Below, one piece after another: positions 1 through 8,326 of a stretch of 64,000 nucleotides of DNA. The stretch covers positions 1 through 64,000 of the forward strand of contig NZ_FNRD01000013.1 of assembly GCF_900107635.1 (NCBI RefSeq), written 5' to 3'. This DNA is from Flavobacterium gillisiae (GTDB taxonomy: Bacteria; Bacteroidota; Bacteroidia; Flavobacteriales; Flavobacteriaceae). Made by a program: the position numbers and the translations under genes. The notes below the pieces were generated by a model. That model did not search any database. It worked only from the letters and a program-made list of their open reading frames with translations, and was not told the DNA's origin. Position 1 is the first letter of the stretch, and the number at the start of each line of letters is the position of its first letter.

Positions 1-90
1 TGGCACAAATCGAACCGGAATAGTGGCACAAATTGACCGAAATGGGTGGCACGGTCTAACCGAAATCAGTGGCACAAATCGAACCGAGAT
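1..90. mobile_element. End of an IS21-like insertion sequence: four 23-bp terminal repeats
   Basis: Four imperfect direct copies of a unit beginning TGGCAC and ending ACCGgaAT start at 1, 24, 47 and 70, an exact 23-bp period. Multiple short tandem transposase-binding repeats at the termini are a hallmark of IS21-family elements, and Bacteroidetes members carry TGGCAC...ACCGGAAT units of this kind. The istA/istB genes are not in the window. The boundary with ordinary sequence is near base 90, inside the reading frame of the next gene. Family assignment comes from memory of such ends; the repeats themselves are directly visible. Confidence 0.6.
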
Positions 91-365
91 ATCCATCCAT
101 AAATTTCATCGTTAAACTCTTTAAAGAAAGTAAATCTTTCCAATGCAATACCGCCTGAATACAAATCAATAATATAGTCGTAATATTCATCTCGTAATTC
201 AGGTATAGGTGTAAAATTTCTTAGTGGAGGCCTTCTATCTCTTAATCCGCTAATTATAGTACGTGGTTCACTAATTGTAAATAATTTCGAATCTAAAAAA
301 AAATCATCTGGGGTTAAATTTGACTGCTGGTATGTTGTAAAGTCAAGATAGCCGAAATATTTCAT
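66..365 (-). pseudogene. Defence-island protein of unknown function, 3' truncated by IS end
   Basis: A 99-codon frame starts 24 nt after the stop of the PLD nuclease gene, so it is probably the last cistron of the same operon. The first about 91 residues look like native protein: Tyr/Phe/Asp-rich, with no motif I can name. The final residues (about SRFDLCH) are encoded by the terminal repeat of the IS21-like element at 70-90. The original C-terminus has therefore been lost or displaced beyond the insertion. I do not recognise the family. The remaining part of the gene may lie on the other side of the IS, outside the window. Confidence 0.6.
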
Positions 366-389
366 TTAAAATGTTTTTGAATTTTCCTG

Positions 390-1283
390 TTAGAGGATAG
401 GATTTGACATTGAAGTCCTTCCGTTCGATTCTCTTCCTGTTTTGTGGCAATAGTTCTCTCTGTAATTCCAGTTTTCAAAAATAGCCCAAGTTTGATAAGC
501 CTCATAACAGTAAGGACGTCTAGGGTCAAATGGTATTTGTTCACCTGTTCTTATACAAAAACCTGATTCTGCCTGTTGATTTCTTCTGTTGTAGTTGTTC
601 TTAGGGGTATAACTAGAATATTGTTTTTTTTCTACAGTTTTCTCCTCAGGAACAAACTCTTCTCTCGATGGTTTATTGTCAGACTCTATTGTGTCAAAAT
701 CATTAAAATATTTTTTTTCAAAATCCCTGTTCCTATATAATGCATCAGTCATATCATATAAAATTCTTGACTCAACGTATTTTCGCGATAATCCTAAATT
801 TGTTTTTTTGAATATTGGAAGTTTCACAAATACACATGGGTTATCAGTTATAACGCTATTTGTGTACTGGTAAGAATCAGTATAGAGTTTGTCTAAATTG
901 AGTTTAGAGTTTTGAAAACAGATTCCATACTCGACATTTCCTGTCATAGATTTGCCTAAAAGATTAAGTGAAGTTAAAAGCGCTTCACTTTCATTGGCAT
1001 AATATTTTGCGTGTAAGTTGTTGCAATAAATAATAGTAATATTGCTGAATTCTTTGAATATCTCTAAATCAGATGGAGTTAAACTTCTTTGAGTTTCACC
1101 TTCATTTTTACCAAAAACGATAATCACTTCTAGTTCAGGATTGTTTTTTAATTTTTTAAATATGCTTTTGCAATAATCATCAAGCCTTATGAAAGGGGAA
1201 AGAATGATAAGTTCTTTTTTTGCCTCCCAAATAATATCAGTTAATTTTTCATCTAATGCTTTGCCTGTAAGAAATTCTGCCAT
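390..1283 (-). CDS. PLD-family nuclease with C-terminal Cys/His mini-domain
   Basis: 297 aa. The N-terminal half has a phospholipase-D fold signature: a beta-rich start (ELIILSPF), then the H-x-K half-motif at His91-Lys93 followed by TSLN near 104-107. There is only one HKD-like motif, so two subunits would be needed for an active site. The C-terminus (about 240-285) has CIRTG...C...YCHKTG, a short Cys/His module I associate with PLD-like proteins of this kind. Start ATG at 1283; the stop of the upstream GmrSD gene is 2 nt away, so the two are almost certainly co-translated. PLD nucleases occur in several defence systems (DISARM DrmC, for example). Its exact target here is unknown. Confidence 0.8.
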   Translation of the reverse strand: MAEFLTGKALDEKLTDIIWEAKKELIILSPFIRLDDYCKSIFKKLKNNPELEVIIVFGKNEGETQRSLTPSDLEIFKEFSNITIIYCNNLHAKYYANESEALLTSLNLLGKSMTGNVEYGICFQNSKLNLDKLYTDSYQYTNSVITDNPCVFVKLPIFKKTNLGLSRKYVESRILYDMTDALYRNRDFEKKYFNDFDTIESDNKPSREEFVPEEKTVEKKQYSSYTPKNNYNRRNQQAESGFCIRTGEQIPFDPRRPYCYEAYQTWAIFENWNYRENYCHKTGRESNGRTSMSNPIL

Positions 1284-1285
1284 TG

Positions 1286-3076
1286 TTAAAGAGTAAAATA
1301 ATAGTTTTTAATTTTTTGAGCCATAAGTTTTCTACGTTGAATCAAGAAATCTTGATAATCTTCGATTTCCATATTCATTATAGACTCAGGTATACAATTT
1401 GATTTTAAATTTTCGAAAAGTTCTGTGTGATTAGAAATTCCGCTTACTAATTTGTTATCGTCTTCAATTTGTTTATTGATTAATTCAAAGTAATTTTTAG
1501 GAGGTTTATTACCAACTTTAATATTAATTTCAGATTGCATATAAACATAGTTAGCAATTTGATTGTATTTTCCTCTTTCTAGACCATTTTTTCTTAAATA
1601 ATCTTTTGGGAATAGGTGATGAATATCACCTCTCAAAGAAATTAGATCACCAACTAAAACATCTTTAGATAGAAAACCTTTATCGTTTGCTTTTACTTGC
1701 GACGCTAGGAAAACATTAAAATAAGGACTACTCGCTACAGAAGTATCAAGACTTTGTGGTAATGAAGCATTCCAGAAAGCATCTGATAATTCTCCTTCTT
1801 CTTTTTCTTTCAAATATTCATCAAACGGTCTATTATTGATCTGTTTAATGTCAAAATCAAAAAAGGATTCAGCAGAACCAGAATACCTTCCTGTTAATAC
1901 CGAATACACGAACCAGCGTCTCACATAGCTTTCTATCGCAACAGAATTTACATTAAGTTCTTTCAGTTTCAAATAAAGAATGTAAGCAAAGTTTAAAGCA
2001 TTTTGTGAACGTATTAATTTTGGGGAGATAAAACCTGCCGACTTGATTATCATCAAGAATCGTTTAAAATTGGTTTCATTCATAAAATTCATAATACCCA
2101 CTTTAAATTTTGCAAAGGATTGTTCAGCTATTGCGTCTTCAAAGGTTCTGGTTTCAAAGTTCCTGCCTGAAAGCAAACTGACCAAATCTGAAAGTTTACC
2201 TCTGTTAAATTGCGAAGTAAAAGCAACACGAATCATATCAGTATAACTTGGATCGTATAAGTCTTCACTTTCAGATTTTAACCATTTCATTTTTTGAAAG
2301 AATTCCGTTTTTGCAAATTCTTTGTCGTTGTCTTCAATGTGTTTGTAAAAGTCTGGAGAGATCGCCAGATGACAGAAGTAATCAATTGCTTTTCTTAAGA
2401 TATTCCCATTGTAATCTGTATTAGAAGCAATTTTACTCATAGCAAAATCTGCCTGACTTAAAACAACACCTTTTGAGTTGATCCGGATAAATATCTCCGT
2501 TACTGTTTCAATATCTAAATCGTGAGCCAGTTCAATAATACCAATTTGTTTTTTTGGAATATTGATAAGATTGGTAAATGATTTTTCAACTAAATCTTCA
2601 TCAGCTTCGGGATTTTGAGCTAAATATTGACGTACTAATTTCAAAATACTAACTTCACCATTAATAGCTTCTGAGATATTGGGTAACCAACTGTTATCTT
2701 TTAAAATAGCTGGATTTTGCACTTCGAATTTTTCCAATAATGGATTGAAAGCAATTTTAATTTTTACTCTTTTATAGGTTTTATCAATAACATACTCACC
2801 AAGAATTGCAGCTGTCAAAGCGGTAACCCTTTGCTGACCATCTATTAGAATTTTCTTACCCTCGCTCATACTGCCATCCTTCAAGCGGACATTGGGATTT
2901 CGCCAAGCGATAACGTAGCCAATAGGAAAGCCTTGATATAAGCTGTCCATTAAATCTCTTACTTTTGAACTGTCCCACACAAAAGGTCTTTGTATTTCTG
3001 GTATGGCGATTTCTCCTGATTTTACCCAAGTTAAAAGCGTTTCTATTAAATGTTGATTGACTGAATATTTTTGCAT
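1286..3076 (-). CDS. DUF262/DUF1524 (GmrSD-type) restriction-like nuclease
   Basis: 596 aa. The N-terminal DUF262 domain has the ParB-like motifs EIQRPFVW (27-34) and DGQQRVTAL (79-87), typical of the nucleotide-dependent GmrS half. The C-terminal DUF1524 region has an HNH-like site starting IHHLFPKDYL (His486/487) followed by NQIANYVYM, the GmrD half. The fused GmrSD layout is the form seen in type IV enzymes that cut modified (for example glucosylated hydroxymethylcytosine) phage DNA, and in BrxU. It lies between a predicted ADP-ribosyltransferase (43 nt upstream) and a PLD nuclease (2 nt downstream). Family call is firm; substrate specificity is inferred. Confidence 0.9.
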   Translation of the reverse strand: MQKYSVNQHLIETLLTWVKSGEIAIPEIQRPFVWDSSKVRDLMDSLYQGFPIGYVIAWRNPNVRLKDGSMSEGKKILIDGQQRVTALTAAILGEYVIDKTYKRVKIKIAFNPLLEKFEVQNPAILKDNSWLPNISEAINGEVSILKLVRQYLAQNPEADEDLVEKSFTNLINIPKKQIGIIELAHDLDIETVTEIFIRINSKGVVLSQADFAMSKIASNTDYNGNILRKAIDYFCHLAISPDFYKHIEDNDKEFAKTEFFQKMKWLKSESEDLYDPSYTDMIRVAFTSQFNRGKLSDLVSLLSGRNFETRTFEDAIAEQSFAKFKVGIMNFMNETNFKRFLMIIKSAGFISPKLIRSQNALNFAYILYLKLKELNVNSVAIESYVRRWFVYSVLTGRYSGSAESFFDFDIKQINNRPFDEYLKEKEEGELSDAFWNASLPQSLDTSVASSPYFNVFLASQVKANDKGFLSKDVLVGDLISLRGDIHHLFPKDYLRKNGLERGKYNQIANYVYMQSEINIKVGNKPPKNYFELINKQIEDDNKLVSGISNHTELFENLKSNCIPESIMNMEIEDYQDFLIQRRKLMAQKIKNYYFTL

Positions 3077-3119
3077 TATTTATTTTTTATTTAAATCGTT
3101 TGCTAGTCGTAGTAAATAT

Positions 3120-3677
3120 TTAGTTTACTGTTTTTACGATAATAATTCTCAAAGAATTCACATTCTGACCATAAAATCTCCCCATTATACTATCTATTTC
3201 AATTCTGTCTTTAGTAATCCTATTTTCAATGAGTTCATAATCGAAATTTCGTCCCAAAAGCATTTCATTTTCCAAGTCACCGAATTGTGGATTTGATTGC
3301 AAAGGTGCCATATTGGTGTTCGGGACACATTGAAATTGAATATATACTGGGTTGTTGACATTGGTAAAATGACTTTCAATACTTTCAAGATCGGTTGCGG
3401 TAGATAGAAATTCTGGATTGGTATATAAATTATCATTTAAAAAAGGCAATATTAATTCCTCAATTGTTGCTCTATGAAGAACAATTTCATCATTATAGGT
3501 ATATTTTAATATAATTTTATCAAGAATTTTAGTTTGAGTTAATTGCTCATTAGTCAAAGTGTTTGATCGTAAATTGTCGTTTAGATTATAACAGAATGAG
3601 TTCTCATTTGATTTATATTTGTTGAATATAATTTTTTCTTCTTGTGTAAGTTGTGTATAGAAATTTTCTTTGTCCAT
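3120..3677 (-). CDS. Predicted ADP-ribosyltransferase (R-S-E class), possible effector
   Basis: 185 aa with no signal peptide or membrane segment. Three signatures of arginine-type/VIP2-like ADP-ribosyltransferases occur in the right order and spacing: Arg69 in VLHRAT, the Ser-Thr pair in FLSTAT (Ser92), and an E-x-E (Glu136, Glu138) in LENEMLLGRNFDYEL, where the residues after E-x-E resemble the 'EVLLPRGTxY' segment of VIP2 toxins. About 65 N-terminal residues could be a regulatory or targeting region. It sits between gajB (53 nt) and the GmrSD gene (43 nt), same strand. Such enzymes act as toxins or phage-defence effectors. No ART is part of canonical Gabija, so its role here is open. Confidence 0.65.
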   Translation of the reverse strand: MDKENFYTQLTQEEKIIFNKYKSNENSFCYNLNDNLRSNTLTNEQLTQTKILDKIILKYTYNDEIVLHRATIEELILPFLNDNLYTNPEFLSTATDLESIESHFTNVNNPVYIQFQCVPNTNMAPLQSNPQFGDLENEMLLGRNFDYELIENRITKDRIEIDSIMGRFYGQNVNSLRIIIVKTVN

Positions 3678-3730
3678 TATTGATTTTTTTGCTTATTACT
3701 GTTAGCTATGACATCTTTTTAAATTGTAAT

Positions 3731-5710
3731 TTATATTTCAATTATCTCCCATTTATCCCTATCTATGCCTGATAAATGATTATTGAATCTAACTTTATGT
3801 ATAGCAATACAAAGAAAATTAGTAGGTCTTGAAAAACCTACATATGCCATTTTTGTTGATTGAATTATTTTATCGTGACTGTTTGGTATTGTTGCGAGTG
3901 TTTGGGTAATTGTTTGAGTCCCTATAAATTGATTACGTAACCTTTCAGACTCATAATTCCCGTAACCCCTGTCAAAAAAAGATTCTAAATATAATGTTGC
4001 ACAGTGTGTCTGTCCTTTTACAGCGTGTACACTTGTTATCTCGATCTCTAAATCGGCCTCTTTATAAATGTTTGTAGTTTCTGGTTCTTCAACATTTTCC
4101 ATTAAAATATCTTCTACATCTGCGGATATAAAATTCAAGCTGGTTGAAAGAGGAGTAGGTGAGAAAATATTTGAAAAAGTAGGAGCAAATTCTTTTATCT
4201 CATCCCAAACACCATTCGTTTTTCCTTTTATTATACCAATAGACCAATTGTAGATATTTAGACTAAATTGTTCATAAAAAGTAAAGTCTTTTTGCTTAAT
4301 AAAATCTATTAATTTTTTCTTTGTATAGGTTCTCCCATCTTCACTATTTAAATTTTCTAAACGCAATATTTTTAAAAAAGCATTTAGTATATTTTTACGA
4401 ATAGGTTCTAATGTCAGTTTATTTTTATCATAAAATAAAAGATAGCTTTTTAGACAATTGTAATCTTGTTTAGGTTTTTGATTATCTTTTTTGAAGCCAT
4501 TAAAATAATCCACAAGTCTTAGTTTAGTAATATTATCTAAATCAGCTTGTGTTTTCCATTCAGTATTCCACGCTATTACTTTAGTAGGGTATTTATCAAA
4601 ATCAATTAAACTGCCATCTTCTTTAAAAGTTCTCAATAGTTGAGTGAAATGTGGAATAATGTCTTCAATTGATGAATTATCAAAAACTAAAATATGAGGT
4701 TTTATTTCACAGTCATTCAATCCAACAATTTCAAATTCATCAGTGGTATGTAATGCAAAATTGCACACTATATCTGATATTGGCTTGCTTAGTCTTTGAC
4801 TTCCACTTAATCTTAAAATTTCTAATCTATCACTCCAAATTTCACTAGCTTTAACAGAGTTATAAATTGCTTGATTTTTATCGCCTATTCGTTGAAAAAT
4901 TGAAAGACTATTTCCTTGATCAAAAAATAACTTTTCTAATAAATCATATTGATGCGTATCCATATCTTGCATTTCATCCACATAAACATTGGAAAAACGT
5001 TTTTGTAAAATATTCTTTATATCAGGAAAATATTTTAAGTAAAGTTCAGCTAAAAAATATGCATCATCATAATGTAGAAACCCTGATTTTAATATCTTAG
5101 TTTTAATTGTAGTGAACGTTTTATATGTTTGGGAATTATTTTCACGACTTAGACAAATTTCTCCGTTCATTCCTTTTATTAAATTTAGGTTTACATCAAA
5201 TCTTAAATTTTTAAAAAAGTCTTCTGGGTTGTGCTGTTGATTTAGCCAATTTTTAGCTCCTGAATTTGGTAAATTTCTGTAATAACTACCTGCTATTTCA
5301 TCAAAAATCTCACTATCGATTCTAATAGGTTTCTTCTTAAATTTAGATGTATAGAAAGGAATCGCTAAAAAATCATCAACAAAACTTTGAATTGTACCAA
5401 TGAAATTTGGGTAAGAAAATAATTTTGGGCAATGCTTTTGTATTTTATATTTTATTTCATCAATTGCGGCGTTTGTGTGCGATAAGACAAGTATTCCTGA
5501 TCCATCAGCAAATGGTAATTTTCTTTCTAGTATTAAGAGTTTTGCCAATAAAACCGTGGTTTTACCACTTCCCGGCACAGCTTGTAAATCTAAGGTGTTA
5601 AGATTGCGAATAAAATCCTTTCTTTCATCGTCAAAAGTTTTTCCTTCCGGAAGAAGAATCTTTTCAGAATATAAAATGTCGTCATCAGTAATACTAATTT
5701 CCTGTAACAT
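3731..5710 (-). CDS. gajB: Gabija GajB, UvrD/Rep-like superfamily 1 helicase
   Basis: 659 aa. SF1 motifs are clear: Walker A AVPGSGKTT (44-52), motif Ia LSHTNAA (77-83), Walker B DEMQD (245-249), motif III GDKNQAIY (276-283), motif V VHAVKGQT and motif VI YVGFSRP near the C-terminus. The gene overlaps the 3' end of the OLD-nuclease gene by 17 nt, giving the canonical gajA-gajB order, so this is the helicase partner of Gabija. In Gabija, GajB is thought to sense DNA ends or unwinding by-products and to activate GajA. It is longer than the Bacillus cereus GajB I recall (about 500 aa), the extra being mostly between the motif blocks. Assignment rests on motifs plus context. Confidence 0.87.
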   Translation of the reverse strand: MLQEISITDDDILYSEKILLPEGKTFDDERKDFIRNLNTLDLQAVPGSGKTTVLLAKLLILERKLPFADGSGILVLSHTNAAIDEIKYKIQKHCPKLFSYPNFIGTIQSFVDDFLAIPFYTSKFKKKPIRIDSEIFDEIAGSYYRNLPNSGAKNWLNQQHNPEDFFKNLRFDVNLNLIKGMNGEICLSRENNSQTYKTFTTIKTKILKSGFLHYDDAYFLAELYLKYFPDIKNILQKRFSNVYVDEMQDMDTHQYDLLEKLFFDQGNSLSIFQRIGDKNQAIYNSVKASEIWSDRLEILRLSGSQRLSKPISDIVCNFALHTTDEFEIVGLNDCEIKPHILVFDNSSIEDIIPHFTQLLRTFKEDGSLIDFDKYPTKVIAWNTEWKTQADLDNITKLRLVDYFNGFKKDNQKPKQDYNCLKSYLLFYDKNKLTLEPIRKNILNAFLKILRLENLNSEDGRTYTKKKLIDFIKQKDFTFYEQFSLNIYNWSIGIIKGKTNGVWDEIKEFAPTFSNIFSPTPLSTSLNFISADVEDILMENVEEPETTNIYKEADLEIEITSVHAVKGQTHCATLYLESFFDRGYGNYESERLRNQFIGTQTITQTLATIPNSHDKIIQSTKMAYVGFSRPTNFLCIAIHKVRFNNHLSGIDRDKWEIIEI

Positions 5711-7523
5711 AGTTTATAGCTTTTACAAGATAATTAATACTGTCTTCTTCGTCATTAGTTGCAATATTTATTGTTTTTGCATCTATTTTTTTCTCTTCAA
5801 AGTTTTTTAAATCTTCATCAATTGCATTTGCAATTCTGTAAGCAATTTCTGTTTTTTTTAACCCTTTATTAATCAGTTTTTCAGCTAATGATTTTTCAAA
5901 ATCAGTTTCCCAATCTGTTCCTGTATGAATTGATTTAGCATTAATTTGTAATGTACTTGTTAAGCTATTTGATTTAAATAATGAATATTCTAAAGTCCAA
6001 TTGGGAGCAATAAAATATAGTACATTATTTTCTGATTTAGCTTTTAACTCAATGATTTTCTGGTCAGTTTCTGCTTGTATTGTTGCTAAATCTCTCTTTT
6101 GATATACTGCTTCACCCGCAATTAATACTTTCTGATATTCCCTAATATCGGAATCGGTAAGAATAGCTATTGGTATGGACATAAAAGGACCTTGCTTTCT
6201 AAGAAAAATATTTGCATATCTATTATATGCAAGACTTCCAACATTAACAATTGAAATTCCTTTCTCAGTTAAATTAACACCTATATTTTTTGAAATACTT
6301 GGAATAAGTATTTCTTCCGCCCATCCTTCAACTAAAATAATTCCTTTTGCAAAAAATAAATTAGCCTTTGTAGTGTCAAGAAATTTTTCCAAAAACTTAT
6401 AATCAGCTGGATTAAGTTTTGTATAGTCTGCGCCCATTGGAAAAGCATTACCATTATTGCAAATAATTAGGTTTTCGAGTTTTAATTTAGATGCTAAATT
6501 AGGGCTATGTGTAGTGAGAATTAATTGTATTGCATTTTGTTTTTGAAGGGATTCTATAACTTGCATTTGGGCTTGTGGATGAAGGTGCGCTTCCAATTCT
6601 TCTACTAAACCTAATCTTAAACCACTCCAATTTGATTTGTTCAAGTGAAGTAATTCAGCGGCCATAAATAACCTATTAAGCGTTCCTAATCCAGGATTTA
6701 ATTCGTCTTTCAAGAATAAAGTTAATTTTTCAAGAATACTTTTTATATCATTTGATGAAGCAATAAATTCAGTTTCATATTCATTACTATAAAAGTCTTT
6801 AATATATCCGTCGATTTTATTCTTAATAATCTTTCCTTCTTGTGGTAAAAATAGCACTTCTTCACCTTCATTGTTATTTGTTGAAACTTCAAATTGACCT
6901 TTAAAATATTTATCAATTTCTTTACTTAAGTTTTCAAATATAATGACAAGTTCATGGTCATTCTCTTTTCCTTTAAATGCTGAATCTCCCAAAAGAATTT
7001 GAGATAATCTTGAATTGCGTTTTGCAATCAATTCGTTTTCTGCATCCCTAAGCGGTTTTAAATACGTTGCTTTAAGATATTCTCTAGCTTCTGCAGTTAA
7101 TTGATATCCATCTTCATCTGCACCTGCCTTTAAATCAGTTGGTAAAATTTTTTCCCCTTGTCTTTTTACATCGTAATTTATTTTCAAATATGGCTCCGCA
7201 TTTTCTCCTATGCCATTCCATCCAAGCCATTCAGTAAAATTTTTTGCTTCATCTGGAATTAATCCATTAAAAAGCAGTTCAATTCTAAAACGATTTGAAT
7301 TGCTAAAAAAGTCTTTATCCTCAACCCTAATGTAATCATAGCTATGTGTTTTAAGAGCAAGTTTTATAGCATCTATTATTGCTGTTTTTCCTGAATCATT
7401 TTCACCAATAATCACATTTAGACCTTTTGTAAAGTTTAAATTTAAATTAGGGTTTTCTATATCAAATTCTACATCGGAACCAAATCGTCTAAAATTCCAG
7501 AGTTTTATATTTTGTAAATACAT
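5694..7523 (-). CDS. gajA: Gabija GajA, OLD-family ATPase/Toprim endonuclease
   Basis: 609 aa. The N-terminal ABC/SMC-like ATPase half has Walker A GENDSGKT (40-47), a Walker B region VEELEAHLHPQAQ (Glu308, Glu309) and the LTTHSP H-loop (336-341). The C-terminal Toprim half has LVEGWAEE (Glu399) and the metal-binding pair LTDSD (Asp457, Asp459). This OLD arrangement next to a UvrD helicase defines Gabija. GajA nicks specific DNA, is held off by ATP and released when nucleotides fall during phage replication. Length is close to the usual about 580 aa. All listed catalytic residues are present, so the protein looks functional. It follows the 53-aa gene by 63 nt. Confidence 0.9.
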   Translation of the reverse strand: MYLQNIKLWNFRRFGSDVEFDIENPNLNLNFTKGLNVIIGENDSGKTAIIDAIKLALKTHSYDYIRVEDKDFFSNSNRFRIELLFNGLIPDEAKNFTEWLGWNGIGENAEPYLKINYDVKRQGEKILPTDLKAGADEDGYQLTAEAREYLKATYLKPLRDAENELIAKRNSRLSQILLGDSAFKGKENDHELVIIFENLSKEIDKYFKGQFEVSTNNNEGEEVLFLPQEGKIIKNKIDGYIKDFYSNEYETEFIASSNDIKSILEKLTLFLKDELNPGLGTLNRLFMAAELLHLNKSNWSGLRLGLVEELEAHLHPQAQMQVIESLQKQNAIQLILTTHSPNLASKLKLENLIICNNGNAFPMGADYTKLNPADYKFLEKFLDTTKANLFFAKGIILVEGWAEEILIPSISKNIGVNLTEKGISIVNVGSLAYNRYANIFLRKQGPFMSIPIAILTDSDIREYQKVLIAGEAVYQKRDLATIQAETDQKIIELKAKSENNVLYFIAPNWTLEYSLFKSNSLTSTLQINAKSIHTGTDWETDFEKSLAEKLINKGLKKTEIAYRIANAIDEDLKNFEEKKIDAKTINIATNDEEDSINYLVKAINYVTGN

Positions 7524-7586
7524 ATAAAATAATAGTTTTGTTCAATAATCTTTATCTCTTTCTTACTGAAATCATAAACCATTTAA

Positions 7587-7748
7587 TTATTTTTCTTCAT
7601 CGTTTTTAGGTTTAACTATAATCTTTGGCTTCAAAGAGTTTGATGGTGTAGGAACAACTCTTCCGGCGGTAATTTTAGCGCCCAAATGTTCTATATTTTC
7701 TACTTTTTTTGATGCGTCATTTAAGAGACTATTTATTTTTTTTTCCAT
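7587..7748 (-). CDS. Small 53-aa basic/acidic protein, unknown
   Basis: A short frame (ATG at 7748, TAA at 7587-7589) below the usual length cut-off. It begins MEKKINSLLNDASKKVEN and ends in a Lys/Pro-rich then acidic tail (KPKNDEEK). It starts 6 nt after the stop of the three-helix membrane protein gene and precedes gajA by 63 nt, filling what would otherwise be an unexplained 230-nt gap in a tight operon. The upstream sequence is A-rich without a Shine-Dalgarno, as for its neighbours. There is no recognisable domain. It may be a small partner of the membrane protein, which also has a Pro/Lys-rich tail. Being real is supported only by position and composition. Confidence 0.5.
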   Translation of the reverse strand: MEKKINSLLNDASKKVENIEHLGAKITAGRVVPTPSNSLKPKIIVKPKNDEEK

Positions 7749-7754
7749 CTTGTT

Positions 7755-8321
7755 TTATTTTTTCGGATTATAGGTAGGTCCGTTCTGTGGCGGAGGAGGA
7801 ATTGTTCTTCCTTTTTCTTCTGTTTGAGGTTTTGGTTGCTGCGGAGTCGGGCTGTTACCTTTGTTTGTATTATCCATACTATAAATATTAATTGTTACAA
7901 ATGTTATTAATGATACTATCCCAATAATTAGTGACCAAATTGACACTCTATTTAATCTGTTGATTATCCTATTTCTTACTTCAATATTCCTAAAAATTGT
8001 TTCGAATTTTTCATTATCGATCTCTTTAATCGTCGAATCAGAATCTAAGATTGATTTATGATGGGAATAAAGATTAGAAAGTAAGGTTACAACCATTAAA
8101 AACATCCCTGTTATTACAAATGGTTTATAGATTGCTTTATCTAATGGAACTATTTTTTCAAAAAAAGTTAATGAAAGAACAAGTCCTCCCGAAGCTAATA
8201 TGTTAATATATTTCTCGAAATCATCTTGACTTTTGCTTTTGTTTTCTGTTACTGCATTTCTATACTCAATCCATTCTTGACGAATAGTTTCCTTTCTAAT
8301 TTCTTCTTCTGGATTTTCCAT
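7755..8321 (-). CDS. Three-helix membrane protein with proline-rich tail, candidate defence component
   Basis: 188 aa. Hydrophobic segments lie at about 40-58, 66-84 and 127-147, with a charged loop at about 88-125, an N-terminal acidic/basic helix and a C-terminal Pro/Gln/Asn tail (157-188). Membrane proteins with this layout (short cytoplasmic N-terminus, a 'SGGLVLSLTF' first helix, then a second hairpin helix) recur beside restriction systems, but I know no assigned function. The gene starts 5 nt after the stop of the type IIG enzyme and is followed 6 nt later by the 53-aa gene, so it belongs to the same transcript. A pore-forming or sensing role is speculation. Confidence 0.75.
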   Translation of the reverse strand: MENPEEEIRKETIRQEWIEYRNAVTENKSKSQDDFEKYINILASGGLVLSLTFFEKIVPLDKAIYKPFVITGMFLMVVTLLSNLYSHHKSILDSDSTIKEIDNEKFETIFRNIEVRNRIINRLNRVSIWSLIIGIVSLITFVTINIYSMDNTNKGNSPTPQQPKPQTEEKGRTIPPPPQNGPTYNPKK

Positions 8322-8326
8322 ATTTA

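Noticed and set aside
1..90. CRISPR array
   Set aside because: The 23-bp units run end to end with no unique spacers and no cas genes nearby, as expected for IS ends.
362..544. 60-aa minus-strand frame overlapping the PLD gene
   Set aside because: Lies almost entirely within the PLD coding sequence in another phase and shows no protein-like features.
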